NCBI GenBank assembly: GCA_963819385.1
Contig: CAWFVV010000001.1
Coordinates: forward strand, 868,001 to 932,000
Origin: JAVDCA01 sp963819385
Lineage (GTDB): Bacteria; Pseudomonadota; Alphaproteobacteria; Rhizobiales; Xanthobacteraceae
Direction: 5' to 3'
DNA length: 64,000 nucleotides
The notes under the pieces were generated by a model. It did no database searches and was not told the origin of the DNA. It saw only the letters and a program-made list of their open reading frames with translations. Numbering within the stretch: the first letter of the stretch is position 1; the number at the start of each line of letters is the position of its first letter. Position numbers and translations under genes: made by a program. Below, piece by piece: positions 35,524 to 42,953 of the stretch.

Positions 35524-38500
35524 ATGCTTTCCGCGATCTTCGTCGACCGGCCGCGGCTTGCGATCGTCATCGCGATCGTGACCACGATCGCGGGCGCGCT
35601 CGCGCTCTATTCGATCCCGGTCGCGCAGTATCCCGATATCGTGCCGCCGCAGGTGTCGGTGACCACGGTATATCCGGGCGCCAATTCGGGCGTGGTGGAG
35701 CAGACCGTGGCGCAGCCCGTCGAGGCGCAGGTCGTCGGCGTCGACAAGGCGATCTACATGAAGAGCGTGAGCGGCGATGACGGGAGCTACAACCTCACCG
35801 TCTCGTTCGAGCTCGGCACCGATCCCGACATCAACGCCGTCAACGTCAACAACCGGGTCCAGGTCGCGCTGTCGAGCCTGCCGCAGGAGGTGCAGCGACA
35901 GGGCGTCACGGTGAAAAAGAAATCATCCGCGCTGCTCGGGGCGATCGCGCTCTACTCGCCCAAGCATTCGCACGATCAGCTCTATCTGTCGAACTACGTC
36001 ACCATCAACATGCTCGACCGGATCAAGAGCATCCCGGGCGTCGGCGATGCAACGCTCTACGGCCCGCAGGACTATTCGATGCGCGCCTGGGTGCAGACCG
36101 CCCGGCTTACCGGGCTCAATCTCACGATCGGCGACGTCATCAACGCGATCAAGGCACAGAACGTCCAGGCGGCGGTCGGGCGCATCGGCGCGCGGCCGAT
36201 CTCGAACGACCAGCAGCTTCAGCTCAATATCCAGACCAAGGGGCGCCTGATCTCGATCGCGGAATTCGAGAAGATCGTCATCCGTACCAACCCCGACGGC
36301 TCGGTGCTTCGATTGGGGGACATCGCACGCCTGGAGCTCGGCGCCGCGAACCTCGATCGCGAAACCCGGCTCAACGGCGGCCCGGCGGCGGTGATCGGGA
36401 TTTATCAGAGCCCCGGCGCCAACGCTCTCGCCGCGATGAAGGCCGTCAAAGCGCAGCTCGCGCAGCTGCAGCAGCGCTTCCCGGACGATCTCGCCTGGAA
36501 GGTCACGTACGATCCGACCGTCTTCGTCACCGACACGATCCATGAGGTGCGCAAGACCTTGATCGAGGCCTTCGTCCTGGTCGTGATCGTGGTCTATCTC
36601 TTTCTCGGCAGCGTGCGCGCCACGCTCATTCCCACCCTCGCGGTGCCGGTCAGCCTGATCGGCGCCTTCATCGTGCTCAAGGCGGTCGGGTATTCGGCCA
36701 ATACGGTGTCGTTGCTGGCGGTCGTTCTGGCGATCGGCATCGTGGTCGACGATGCGATCGTGGTGGTCGAGAACGTCGAACGCGTCATGGAGGAGCATCC
36801 CGAACTCTCGGCCGGCGAGGCGACCAAGAAGGCCATGACCGAGATCACCGCGCCGATCATTGCCATCACGCTGGTGCTGCTGTCCGTGTTCGTGCCGGTC
36901 GCCTTCATTCCCGGCATCTCGGGCGAGCTCTTCCGTCAGTTCGCCGTCACGGTCTCGGTGGCGATGTTCCTTTCTGCGATCAATGCGCTCACCCTGTCGC
37001 CGGCGCTGTGCGGCGTGCTGCTGCGACGGCATCACGGGCCCCGCCGCGGCGCGATCGGATTCGTCATGCGCGCGATCGATCGCGTGCGCGACCTCTATGG
37101 CGCGGCGGTCGCACGCCTCGTGCAGCTCTCCGTGATCGGCATCGTGATGGTCGCGGTCGCGATGGGGGGCGTCTACGTTCTCGGAAAGGTCACGCCGACC
37201 GGCTTCCTCCCCGAGGACGACCAGGGCGCCTTGTTTGTCGTCGCCCAGCTTCCGGGCGGCGCGTCGGTGACGCGCACCGCGAACGTGATCCGCGAGGCCG
37301 AGACGATTCTGCAGGAAGAGACGGCGGTCGCCGACTACACCTCGGTCATCGGATTGAACTTCATCGACCTCTACTCGCAGCCCAACGCGGCCTTCCTCCT
37401 GGTCTCGCTGAAGCCGTTCGAGGAGCGCAAGGATCCTTCGCTCGGCGCGCCGGCGCTGATCCGGCGGCTCGGCGAGAAATTCCGGCACATTTCCGGCGGA
37501 TCGGTCGTCCCGCTGGCGCCGCCCCCGATCATCGGCCTTGGCAGCGGCGGCGGCTTTGCCTACGTGCTCGAGGATCTTCGCGGCGGCGACCCGAAAGCCC
37601 TGGCGCAAGTGGTGCGCGGGCTCGTCGTGGCCGCGAACCAGGACCCGAAGCTCAACCGCGTGTTCACCACCTTCTCGGCTACCAACCCGTCGATCTATCT
37701 CGATATCGACCGCGACAAGGTGCAGATTCTCGGCGTGCAGCTTAGCGACCTCTTCCAGGCGCTGCAGGCCTCGCTCGGCGGTTACTACGTCAACGACATC
37801 ACCCTGTTCGGCCGCCGCTGGCAGGTCAACGTGCAGGCCGAGGCGAGCGATCGGGCGAACATCGAGGACCTCTATCGCATCAACGTGCGCAATGCCAAAG
37901 GCGAGATGATCCCGCTGCGCAGCCTCGCCGAGGTGCGCGTCGTGGTCGGCCCGCCGGCGCTGATCCGCTACAACAATCTGCGCAGCGTCACCGTGCAGGG
38001 CTCGCCGGCGCCCGGCATATCGTCCGGTCAGGCGCTGCAGGCGATGGAGGCGGTTGCCGCCAAGACGCTGCCTGCGGGCTACGCAGGCGAATGGACCGAC
38101 ACCGCGTTCCAGGAGAAGCGCGCCGAGGGCAAGACCGCGATGATCCTCGGCTTCGCGGTGCTGTTCGCCTACCTGTTCCTGGTCGCCCTCTACGAGAGCT
38201 GGACGATCCCGGTCCCGGTCCTTCTCTCGGTCGCGGTCGGCGTGCTCGGCTCCTTCGCGGCGATGGCCATCGGGGGGCTGACCCTCGACCTCTACGCCCA
38301 GATCGGCATGGTGGTGTTGATCGGACTCGCGGCGAAAAATGGCATCCTCATCGTCGAGTTCGCCAAGGAGAAGCGCGAGGCCGGAATCCCGTTGCTCGAA
38401 GCCGCGACCGAGGGTGCGCGGCAGCGCTTCCGCCCCGTGATGATGACGTCTTTCGCCTTCATCCTCGGTCTCTATCCGCTGGTGGTCGCGACCGGCGCCT

Positions 38501-38733
38501 CGCAGCTTGCCCGACGCGATGTCGGCACGCCCGTGTTCGGCGGCATGATCCTGGCGTCGTTTGTCGGTATCTTCGCCATTCCGCCGCTTTACGTGATGTT
38601 CCAGGCGATCCGCGAGAAGCTGCGCAAAGGGGCTCGTCCGCAGGTGAAGCCGCCGGCCACGGCGCCGGACGATGACTCTCATTCCCACGCCGGGGATGCG
38701 GCGGCGCGCCACGTCGCCTCGGCGGCCGAGTGA
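35524..38733 (+). CDS. RND multidrug efflux permease (HAE1 family)
   Basis: 1069 residues from ATG 35524. It shows the proton-relay pattern IGIVVDDAIVVVENVERVME in TM4, the APEFPEIV-equivalent IPVAQYPDIVPPQVSVTTVY near the N-terminus, and the C-terminal IGLAAKNGILIVEFAKEKRE. Length and order match AcrB/MexF-type pumps. Substrate unknown; the presence of an anaerobic-type box upstream suggests it exports a product or toxicant met at low oxygen. The gene ends 57 bases from the convergent fixK-like gene, and a GAACGGG/CCCGTTC hairpin (38771-38800) lies between them. Confidence 0.92.
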   Translation: MLSAIFVDRPRLAIVIAIVTTIAGALALYSIPVAQYPDIVPPQVSVTTVYPGANSGVVEQTVAQPVEAQVVGVDKAIYMKSVSGDDGSYNLTVSFELGTDPDINAVNVNNRVQVALSSLPQEVQRQGVTVKKKSSALLGAIALYSPKHSHDQLYLSNYVTINMLDRIKSIPGVGDATLYGPQDYSMRAWVQTARLTGLNLTIGDVINAIKAQNVQAAVGRIGARPISNDQQLQLNIQTKGRLISIAEFEKIVIRTNPDGSVLRLGDIARLELGAANLDRETRLNGGPAAVIGIYQSPGANALAAMKAVKAQLAQLQQRFPDDLAWKVTYDPTVFVTDTIHEVRKTLIEAFVLVVIVVYLFLGSVRATLIPTLAVPVSLIGAFIVLKAVGYSANTVSLLAVVLAIGIVVDDAIVVVENVERVMEEHPELSAGEATKKAMTEITAPIIAITLVLLSVFVPVAFIPGISGELFRQFAVTVSVAMFLSAINALTLSPALCGVLLRRHHGPRRGAIGFVMRAIDRVRDLYGAAVARLVQLSVIGIVMVAVAMGGVYVLGKVTPTGFLPEDDQGALFVVAQLPGGASVTRTANVIREAETILQEETAVADYTSVIGLNFIDLYSQPNAAFLLVSLKPFEERKDPSLGAPALIRRLGEKFRHISGGSVVPLAPPPIIGLGSGGGFAYVLEDLRGGDPKALAQVVRGLVVAANQDPKLNRVFTTFSATNPSIYLDIDRDKVQILGVQLSDLFQALQASLGGYYVNDITLFGRRWQVNVQAEASDRANIEDLYRINVRNAKGEMIPLRSLAEVRVVVGPPALIRYNNLRSVTVQGSPAPGISSGQALQAMEAVAAKTLPAGYAGEWTDTAFQEKRAEGKTAMILGFAVLFAYLFLVALYESWTIPVPVLLSVAVGVLGSFAAMAIGGLTLDLYAQIGMVVLIGLAAKNGILIVEFAKEKREAGIPLLEAATEGARQRFRPVMMTSFAFILGLYPLVVATGASQLARRDVGTPVFGGMILASFVGIFAIPPLYVMFQAIREKLRKGARPQVKPPATAPDDDSHSHAGDAAARHVASAAE

Positions 38734-38790
38734 CCGACGGGGTGCTTTAATCGGGGAATCAGGATTTCGCGAACGGGACGCTCGAAAGCG

Positions 38791-39468
38791 TCACCCGTTC
38801 ATCGCATCAAGCGCCGCGCGGTTGCGCAGCACGATCTGATGGCAATTCGGCAGCTTTATCGCGCTCTGCTGCTCGAGGCTCGTCAGGGTGCGCGAAACGG
38901 TCTCGATGGTCAGTCCGAGATAGTCCGCGATGTCCTGGCGCGGCATCGGAAGGTCTATCGTTTCGCCGGACGTCCGTGCGGCCATTTCGAGCACGAAGGC
39001 CGCCATGCGTTCCTGCGCGGTCTTGACCAGGAAAAGCGCGTGCTCCTGGGCGCGGGAGAACTCCCGCTCCGTCACCGTCCAGAGCTCGCGCGCGACCTCG
39101 CTGTCGTGCGCCGCGAGCGTCAGCAGCGCCGTGCGCTTGATGATGACGACCCGGCTCTCGGTGATGGCTTCCGCCGAGAAGCCGTGCTCATCGGCATCCA
39201 GCCCGAACAGGTCGCCGCGCAGATAGAATGCCCCGATCTTGCGCCGCCCGTCGGAAAGGATCCGGCAGGTCCTGACGGCGCCGCGCGTGATCCGGTAAAG
39301 ATATTCGGGCGGCTCACCCTGGCCATAGATCTCGTTGTTGCGCTTGAAGATCATGAGAACGCCGATCCCGTCGATCGGGCGGGCCCGTCTACCCGCCAGG
39401 ACAATGCCGGGGTCGGAAAGCCTGGTTGCTTTGCGGGAAAGATTTGAAGTGGAGGAATATGTCAACAC
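38791..39468 (-). CDS. fixK: Crp/Fnr-family transcription regulator, FixK type
   Basis: 225 residues from GTG 39468. An N-terminal cyclic-nucleotide-binding-like beta barrel (NNEIYGQGEPPEYLYRI, GAFYLRGDLFGLDADE), a long dimer helix and a C-terminal winged helix with recognition helix TIETVSRTLTSLEQ. E189, S192 and R193 match the FNR residues that read TTGAT half-sites. The N-terminal cysteine cluster of FNR is missing, so it does not sense oxygen by itself; FixK proteins are usually switched on by FixLJ or other inputs. No FixK box is visible before its own gene. It is the obvious candidate to act on the nine boxes in this region. Confidence 0.87.
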   Translation of the reverse strand: MLTYSSTSNLSRKATRLSDPGIVLAGRRARPIDGIGVLMIFKRNNEIYGQGEPPEYLYRITRGAVRTCRILSDGRRKIGAFYLRGDLFGLDADEHGFSAEAITESRVVIIKRTALLTLAAHDSEVARELWTVTEREFSRAQEHALFLVKTAQERMAAFVLEMAARTSGETIDLPMPRQDIADYLGLTIETVSRTLTSLEQQSAIKLPNCHQIVLRNRAALDAMNG

Positions 39469-39678
39469 GGCGCAACTCCACGAGCGACGATGGAGACGGG
39501 TGATGACTCTACGGCGCGCCCTGCCACTTTAGATATTAAACCTAGAGAAGTTCTCTTATACAAAGAGATGAGTCTCCGTAGACCAAGGAACATGACGCGG
39601 AAGCTGGTATGCCAGTCGGTGCAGATAATTTGCGTCAAAAGGTTTGCGTCGGTCACGATGTACCGTTCAAGAGCGCTG

Positions 39679-39717
39679 AAAAAAAGCGATTGCCGAAGTC
39701 TGCGGCTCCGGCAATCG
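39679..39717 (-). terminator. Rho-independent terminator of the aspartate decarboxylase gene
   Basis: On the minus strand a 9-bp perfect stem (CGATTGCCG / CGGCAATCG) with a 13-nt loop is followed directly by a run of seven T. It lies 28 bases after the stop of the aspD-like gene and would insulate the fixK-like gene downstream. Confidence 0.85.
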
Positions 39718-39745
39718 ATCGCGGATTAGGTGAAGTAGTGCCTTT

Positions 39746-41404
39746 CTACGATACGGGTGCGGGCTTGCGGGCCGGGCGCTCCGCCGGCATGGCGGCAGCT
39801 TGCGAGGCTTCGTAGGCGGAGCGGTAGCCGCGCGCGATCGCGCGCACGCCGCGTCCGATGTCTTCGTAGACCTCGTCGGGCAGGTTCGCGAGCGAGACCC
39901 GCAACGACCAGTCGGGGGCGTCGAATCCGCCGCCGTTGAGCAGGACGATGCCGTGGGCCTCGGCGAGGCGGAACGCGAGGTCGAGCGGATGAACGTTCTT
40001 CTTGAGGAATTCAACCGCTTCGTCGCCGATGTTCTTGCGCGCCCAGAACTCGAAGTCGATCAACCCGTAATAGGCGTCGTAGTTCGGATTTGGCGTGAGC
40101 TTGTCGGCGAGGCCGAGGCCCTCGGCCATCGCCCAGGCGCGCCGATTGACGATCTCCATGCAGGCGGACTGGTAGCTCTTCTTGGTGTCCGTCATCTCGG
40201 CGAGCGAGAACAGGGTCATCATCACCTGCTGCGGCAGCGACAGGCCGGCGGTATGGTTGAGCGCGACGTCGCGGCTGTCGGCGACGATGCGGTCGATGAA
40301 CTTGACCTTGCGCGGCTCGAGCGTCAACGCACCGTAGCGCTCGTCGAGCGCCTTCACCTGGGCGTCCGGCAGCTTGGCGATCATCTTGTCGAATATGTTG
40401 TCCTCATGGACCGCGATGACGCCGAGCCGCCAGCCGGTGCAGCCGAAGTATTTCGAGTAGGAGTAGACGCCGATCGTATTGTGCGGCAACTCGCCGAGCA
40501 GGGAGCGGAAGTCCTTGACGAAGGTGCCGTAGACGTCGTCGGTGAGCAGCATGAGGTCCGGCCGCTTCGTCGTGACCAGATTGGTGATCTTGCCGATCGT
40601 CTCCTTGCTCAATCCCACGCCGGTCGGGTTGCCCGGGTTGACGATGAAGAAGGCCTTGATCTTCGGATCTTCGAGCTTCTTGATCTCATCGTCGGTGAAC
40701 TGGAACCGGTTCTCCTGCGGCATCTTGATGTTGACCACGTTGAGCGCGTAGTCCTCGAGATGCGTCATCTCGAGATAGGGCGTGAAGATCGGGGTGCCGA
40801 GCGCGATCGTGTCGCCTGGCATCAGCAGGCGGTTGGCCTTGAGCGACTTGAAGATGTAGCACATGGCTGCGGTGCCGCCTTCGACAGCGTAGAGGTCGAA
40901 CTTGCCTTGCGGCCGCGGTTTCCCGCACATCGCCCACATCAGGTATTCGTGCACGATCTTCTCGTTGTGGACGAGCATGCGGTCGGGAACCGGATAGTTG
41001 TCGCCGATGATCGAATCGACGAGCTCGTGCACGAAGGCATCGGGCTCGAATGCGAAGGTGTCGATCGCGTGGTGGACCGCCGACGCGAGAAATGCGGCGC
41101 CCGGCGTTTTTTCATTGTGCGCGAGCCAAGTCTCCAGCCGGGCCGCGATGCCCTTCTGCTGCGGCATGCCGCCGATGCCCGCCGGATGCTCCATCACGCG
41201 CTGGGATTCCGTGACGGCGAACTGGCCAAGGAGGAAGAATGCTTCGCGCGGTGTCGTCGCGACCCAGTTCGGGTTGCCGCGGCCGGCGTTGAGGAATGCC
41301 GATTGCGTGGTCCGCGACGTGGCCTTGGCGAGATTGATAAGCTCGTCCTTGATCTCGAAGGGGCTCAGCGCCTCGAATTTTCGCAACGTCAGAATATCAG
41401 TCAT
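39746..41404 (-). CDS. aspD: Aspartate 4-decarboxylase (bifunctional with aminotransferase)
   Basis: 552 residues, fold-type I PLP enzyme. The PLP lysine is K318 in YSYSKYFGCTGWRLGV; NPGNPTGVGLS and DDVYGTF contain the PLP-binding Asn and Asp/Tyr; GRGNPNWVATTPREAFFLLG is the N-terminal hallmark of AspD. It makes L-alanine and CO2 from L-aspartate, consuming a proton. With an AspT antiporter this makes a decarboxylation cycle that builds proton-motive force. AspT-type genes lie 12 kb away (51849-55299), not adjacent. The gene is monocistronic: FixK-type box upstream (41605), strong terminator downstream. Confidence 0.9.
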   Translation of the reverse strand: MTDILTLRKFEALSPFEIKDELINLAKATSRTTQSAFLNAGRGNPNWVATTPREAFFLLGQFAVTESQRVMEHPAGIGGMPQQKGIAARLETWLAHNEKTPGAAFLASAVHHAIDTFAFEPDAFVHELVDSIIGDNYPVPDRMLVHNEKIVHEYLMWAMCGKPRPQGKFDLYAVEGGTAAMCYIFKSLKANRLLMPGDTIALGTPIFTPYLEMTHLEDYALNVVNIKMPQENRFQFTDDEIKKLEDPKIKAFFIVNPGNPTGVGLSKETIGKITNLVTTKRPDLMLLTDDVYGTFVKDFRSLLGELPHNTIGVYSYSKYFGCTGWRLGVIAVHEDNIFDKMIAKLPDAQVKALDERYGALTLEPRKVKFIDRIVADSRDVALNHTAGLSLPQQVMMTLFSLAEMTDTKKSYQSACMEIVNRRAWAMAEGLGLADKLTPNPNYDAYYGLIDFEFWARKNIGDEAVEFLKKNVHPLDLAFRLAEAHGIVLLNGGGFDAPDWSLRVSLANLPDEVYEDIGRGVRAIARGYRSAYEASQAAAMPAERPARKPAPVS

Positions 41405-41604
41405 TGCATGCTCCCATTGTTGGCGGTCGTGACGAGACGAGCGATGCGAATGACCTCGGCCGAAGGATGATGCGACGGCGGGGAAAATCGCGGCTCCGAG
41501 TCAACAGCGAAGGCGACCAAATGCTCATCGGAGCTCCGCCGAACTCACACGTCGTTGGTGCGCTCCCCTGTGCGGTCAGGCTGGCATCGAACGATCGGGC
41601 GGTT

Positions 41605-41618
41605 TTGATTTGAATCAA
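41605..41618. promoter_or_regulatory. FixK/FNR-type box upstream of aspD
   Basis: TTGATTTGAATCAA, a near-perfect palindromic anaerobox. In the minus direction, activation from -41 would start transcription near 41570. Confidence 0.75.
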
Positions 41619-41843
41619 AAAAAAGACGCGCCTTCGATTCCGATGACAAAAGGGCGCAGCCGCCAAAAGAGCCCGCAGCAATGGGATTCGGGCACTCAAG
41701 AACACATTGTTACTGGGTGGAACCGCAGCGGTAGCCGGTCGTTCGATGCGACGACCCACCGATGCGCCCAAGCGCAACTCGACTGCGACGCGAAAGCTGG
41801 CGTGCACAGCGGCAGGGTAGCGGCCTGAGCGAAGGGCCGTATT

Positions 41844-41857
41844 TTGATTTATGTCAA
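41844..41857. promoter_or_regulatory. FixK/FNR-type box upstream of the small secreted protein gene
   Basis: TTGATTTATGTCAA. In the plus direction activation from -41 would start transcription near 41892, about 73 bases before ATG 41965. Confidence 0.68.
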
Positions 41858-41964
41858 AAGGGCGGCATGCCGTTCGCTTCTAAATATGAGCGTCTGGATC
41901 TTCGTTTTGCGACAACGGAGCATCCAGGATCGCAAAAGGTCTTACCATCGCAAGGGAGGCGAGA

Positions 41965-42192
41965 ATGCGGTATGTGAACATCGAGCAAGTATTGCGGGTC
42001 GGAGTTGCGGGGATGGCCATTGCCATGGCGTCGGGTAGCGCGAATGCGGCCAAGGGCGGCAGGGAAGCGGCCGTCGACAGGTGTTTCGCCGAAGCGAGGG
42101 CGTCGGCGGAAATCGTCCCAGGCGGAGCCGGCGGCGAAAGGCGCGCGGCGATTTACAAGGATTGCATGCGGAAAGCCGGTTACAATCCGTAA
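41965..42192 (+). CDS. Small secreted protein, 75 residues, FixK-box-controlled
   Basis: Preceded by AAGGGAGG at 41952-41959, a very good ribosome-binding site. A signal peptide (VLRVGVAGMAIAMASGSANA) leaves about 45 mature residues with two cysteines (DRCFAEA and YKDCMRKAGYNP) that could form one disulfide. Proteins with this closing pattern are common and uncharacterised in Hyphomicrobiales. The FixK-type box in front suggests low-oxygen expression. It is followed by a branched hairpin (42225-42257). Confidence 0.75.
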   Translation: MRYVNIEQVLRVGVAGMAIAMASGSANAAKGGREAAVDRCFAEARASAEIVPGGAGGERRAAIYKDCMRKAGYNP

Positions 42193-42224
42193 GCCCGGAT
42201 CAAGCCTCTCCTCTCGAAACGGCA

Positions 42225-42257
42225 GGCGAGGGCGTCGCGCGACGACATACCCTCGCC
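42225..42257. terminator. GC-rich hairpin between convergent genes
   Basis: GGCGAGGG (42225-42232) pairs with CCCTCGCC (42250-42257), enclosing a small palindrome CGTCGCGCGACG. It lacks a T-run in either direction, so terminator function is only likely, not certain. It sits between the genes ending at 42192 and 42271. Confidence 0.45.
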
Positions 42258-42270
42258 AGTCAACCTGTGA

Positions 42271-42717
42271 TCAGCTCCAGCTCAAGATCACGCCGACATC
42301 GCCGGGCATGCCGCCGGGGAAATCGACAATCTGGAATTTGAGCCTGTAGCCGCGTTGCCGCAGATGTTTCGCCCAGAAATCGTAGAGTTCCTTCGGCAGG
42401 CCAGTGAGCGTGCTTTCCCAGCCGGGTTCGTTCTGATTGATCGCGCGTCCGCGATCCGTGCAGAGCTGGTTGGGGAAGCGGCCGACCAGAACTTCGGTCA
42501 AGCCATTGGCGGCAGCTCGTTCGATGATCGCGGCGGCACGCTTCATGCGCTCATCATCGGATACGCCCGACGGATTCGACAACTGGTCGAGCAGGGCCTT
42601 CTTTTCCGCGCTCTCCGCTGCCGTATGTCGGGCGAAATCGGCCGCCTTCTTGGCCTCGGCAAGGGCCAGTCGTTTCTGGAGATCTTTTGCCGTCGGAATC
42701 ATGTCGTCGAGGATCAT
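42271..42717 (-). CDS. Uncharacterised cytoplasmic protein with a coiled-coil N-terminus
   Basis: 148 residues from ATG 42717 (AAGGAG at good spacing). The first 60 residues are Ala/Lys/Glu-rich and helical (AKDLQKRLALAEAKKAADFA); the rest has LTEVLVGRFPNQLCTDRG and WESTLTGLPKELYDFWAKHL. No signal or membrane segment. I do not recognise the family. It is divergent from the DUF3141 gene across a 236-base gap with a FixK-type box, which could serve either gene. Confidence 0.7.
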   Translation of the reverse strand: MILDDMIPTAKDLQKRLALAEAKKAADFARHTAAESAEKKALLDQLSNPSGVSDDERMKRAAAIIERAAANGLTEVLVGRFPNQLCTDRGRAINQNEPGWESTLTGLPKELYDFWAKHLRQRGYRLKFQIVDFPGGMPGDVGVILSWS

Positions 42718-42887
42718 AGGCCGCTCCTTGGATGACAACGCTGCCGCGGCACGGGTCGTCCGCCGTGACACTGACGGGGCGAGAATCGACGCTCGCAACG
42801 AACGCGTCTTGATCCAGCGCAAAATGGCTTTCGCCGACCGGTGCCGTCGATACAGGGCTACCCTCGTGCGCCGGGCGCGATCGATTT

Positions 42888-42901
42888 TTGCGCCAGATCA
42901 A
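42888..42901. promoter_or_regulatory. FixK-type box of the DUF3141-pta-ackA-fabI-ppk2 operon
   Basis: TTGCGCCAGATCAA fits TTGA/C-N6-TCAA (C at position 4). Activation from -41 in the plus direction would start transcription near 42936, 18 bases before the gene start at 42954. Confidence 0.6.
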
Positions 42902-42953
42902 ATTTGCTGTCGTGGGATTGGCTAACGGGATGAGCCTGGGGAAAGGAGCGGTC

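Larger units (their letters stand above)
41405..41964. other. 560-base divergent control region
   Basis: Between aspD (minus) and a small secreted-protein gene (plus). It contains two FixK/FNR-type boxes (41605-41618 and 41844-41857), one suited to each direction. The box-to-aspD distance implies a leader of about 165 bases. I see no convincing gene; a 72-codon open frame at 41610-41828 lacks coding character. Confidence 0.55.

Noticed and set aside
35923..38712. A 929-codon open frame antisense to the RND permease
   Set aside because: Composition (Arg, His, Asp, Gln) is that of the reverse complement of a membrane protein; no domain is visible.
39628..39645. TTTGCGTCAAAA and nearby TTTGCGTC upstream of fixK as a possible FixK box
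   Set aside because: The half-sites do not have the required N6 spacing, so it does not fit TTGA/C-N6-TCAA.
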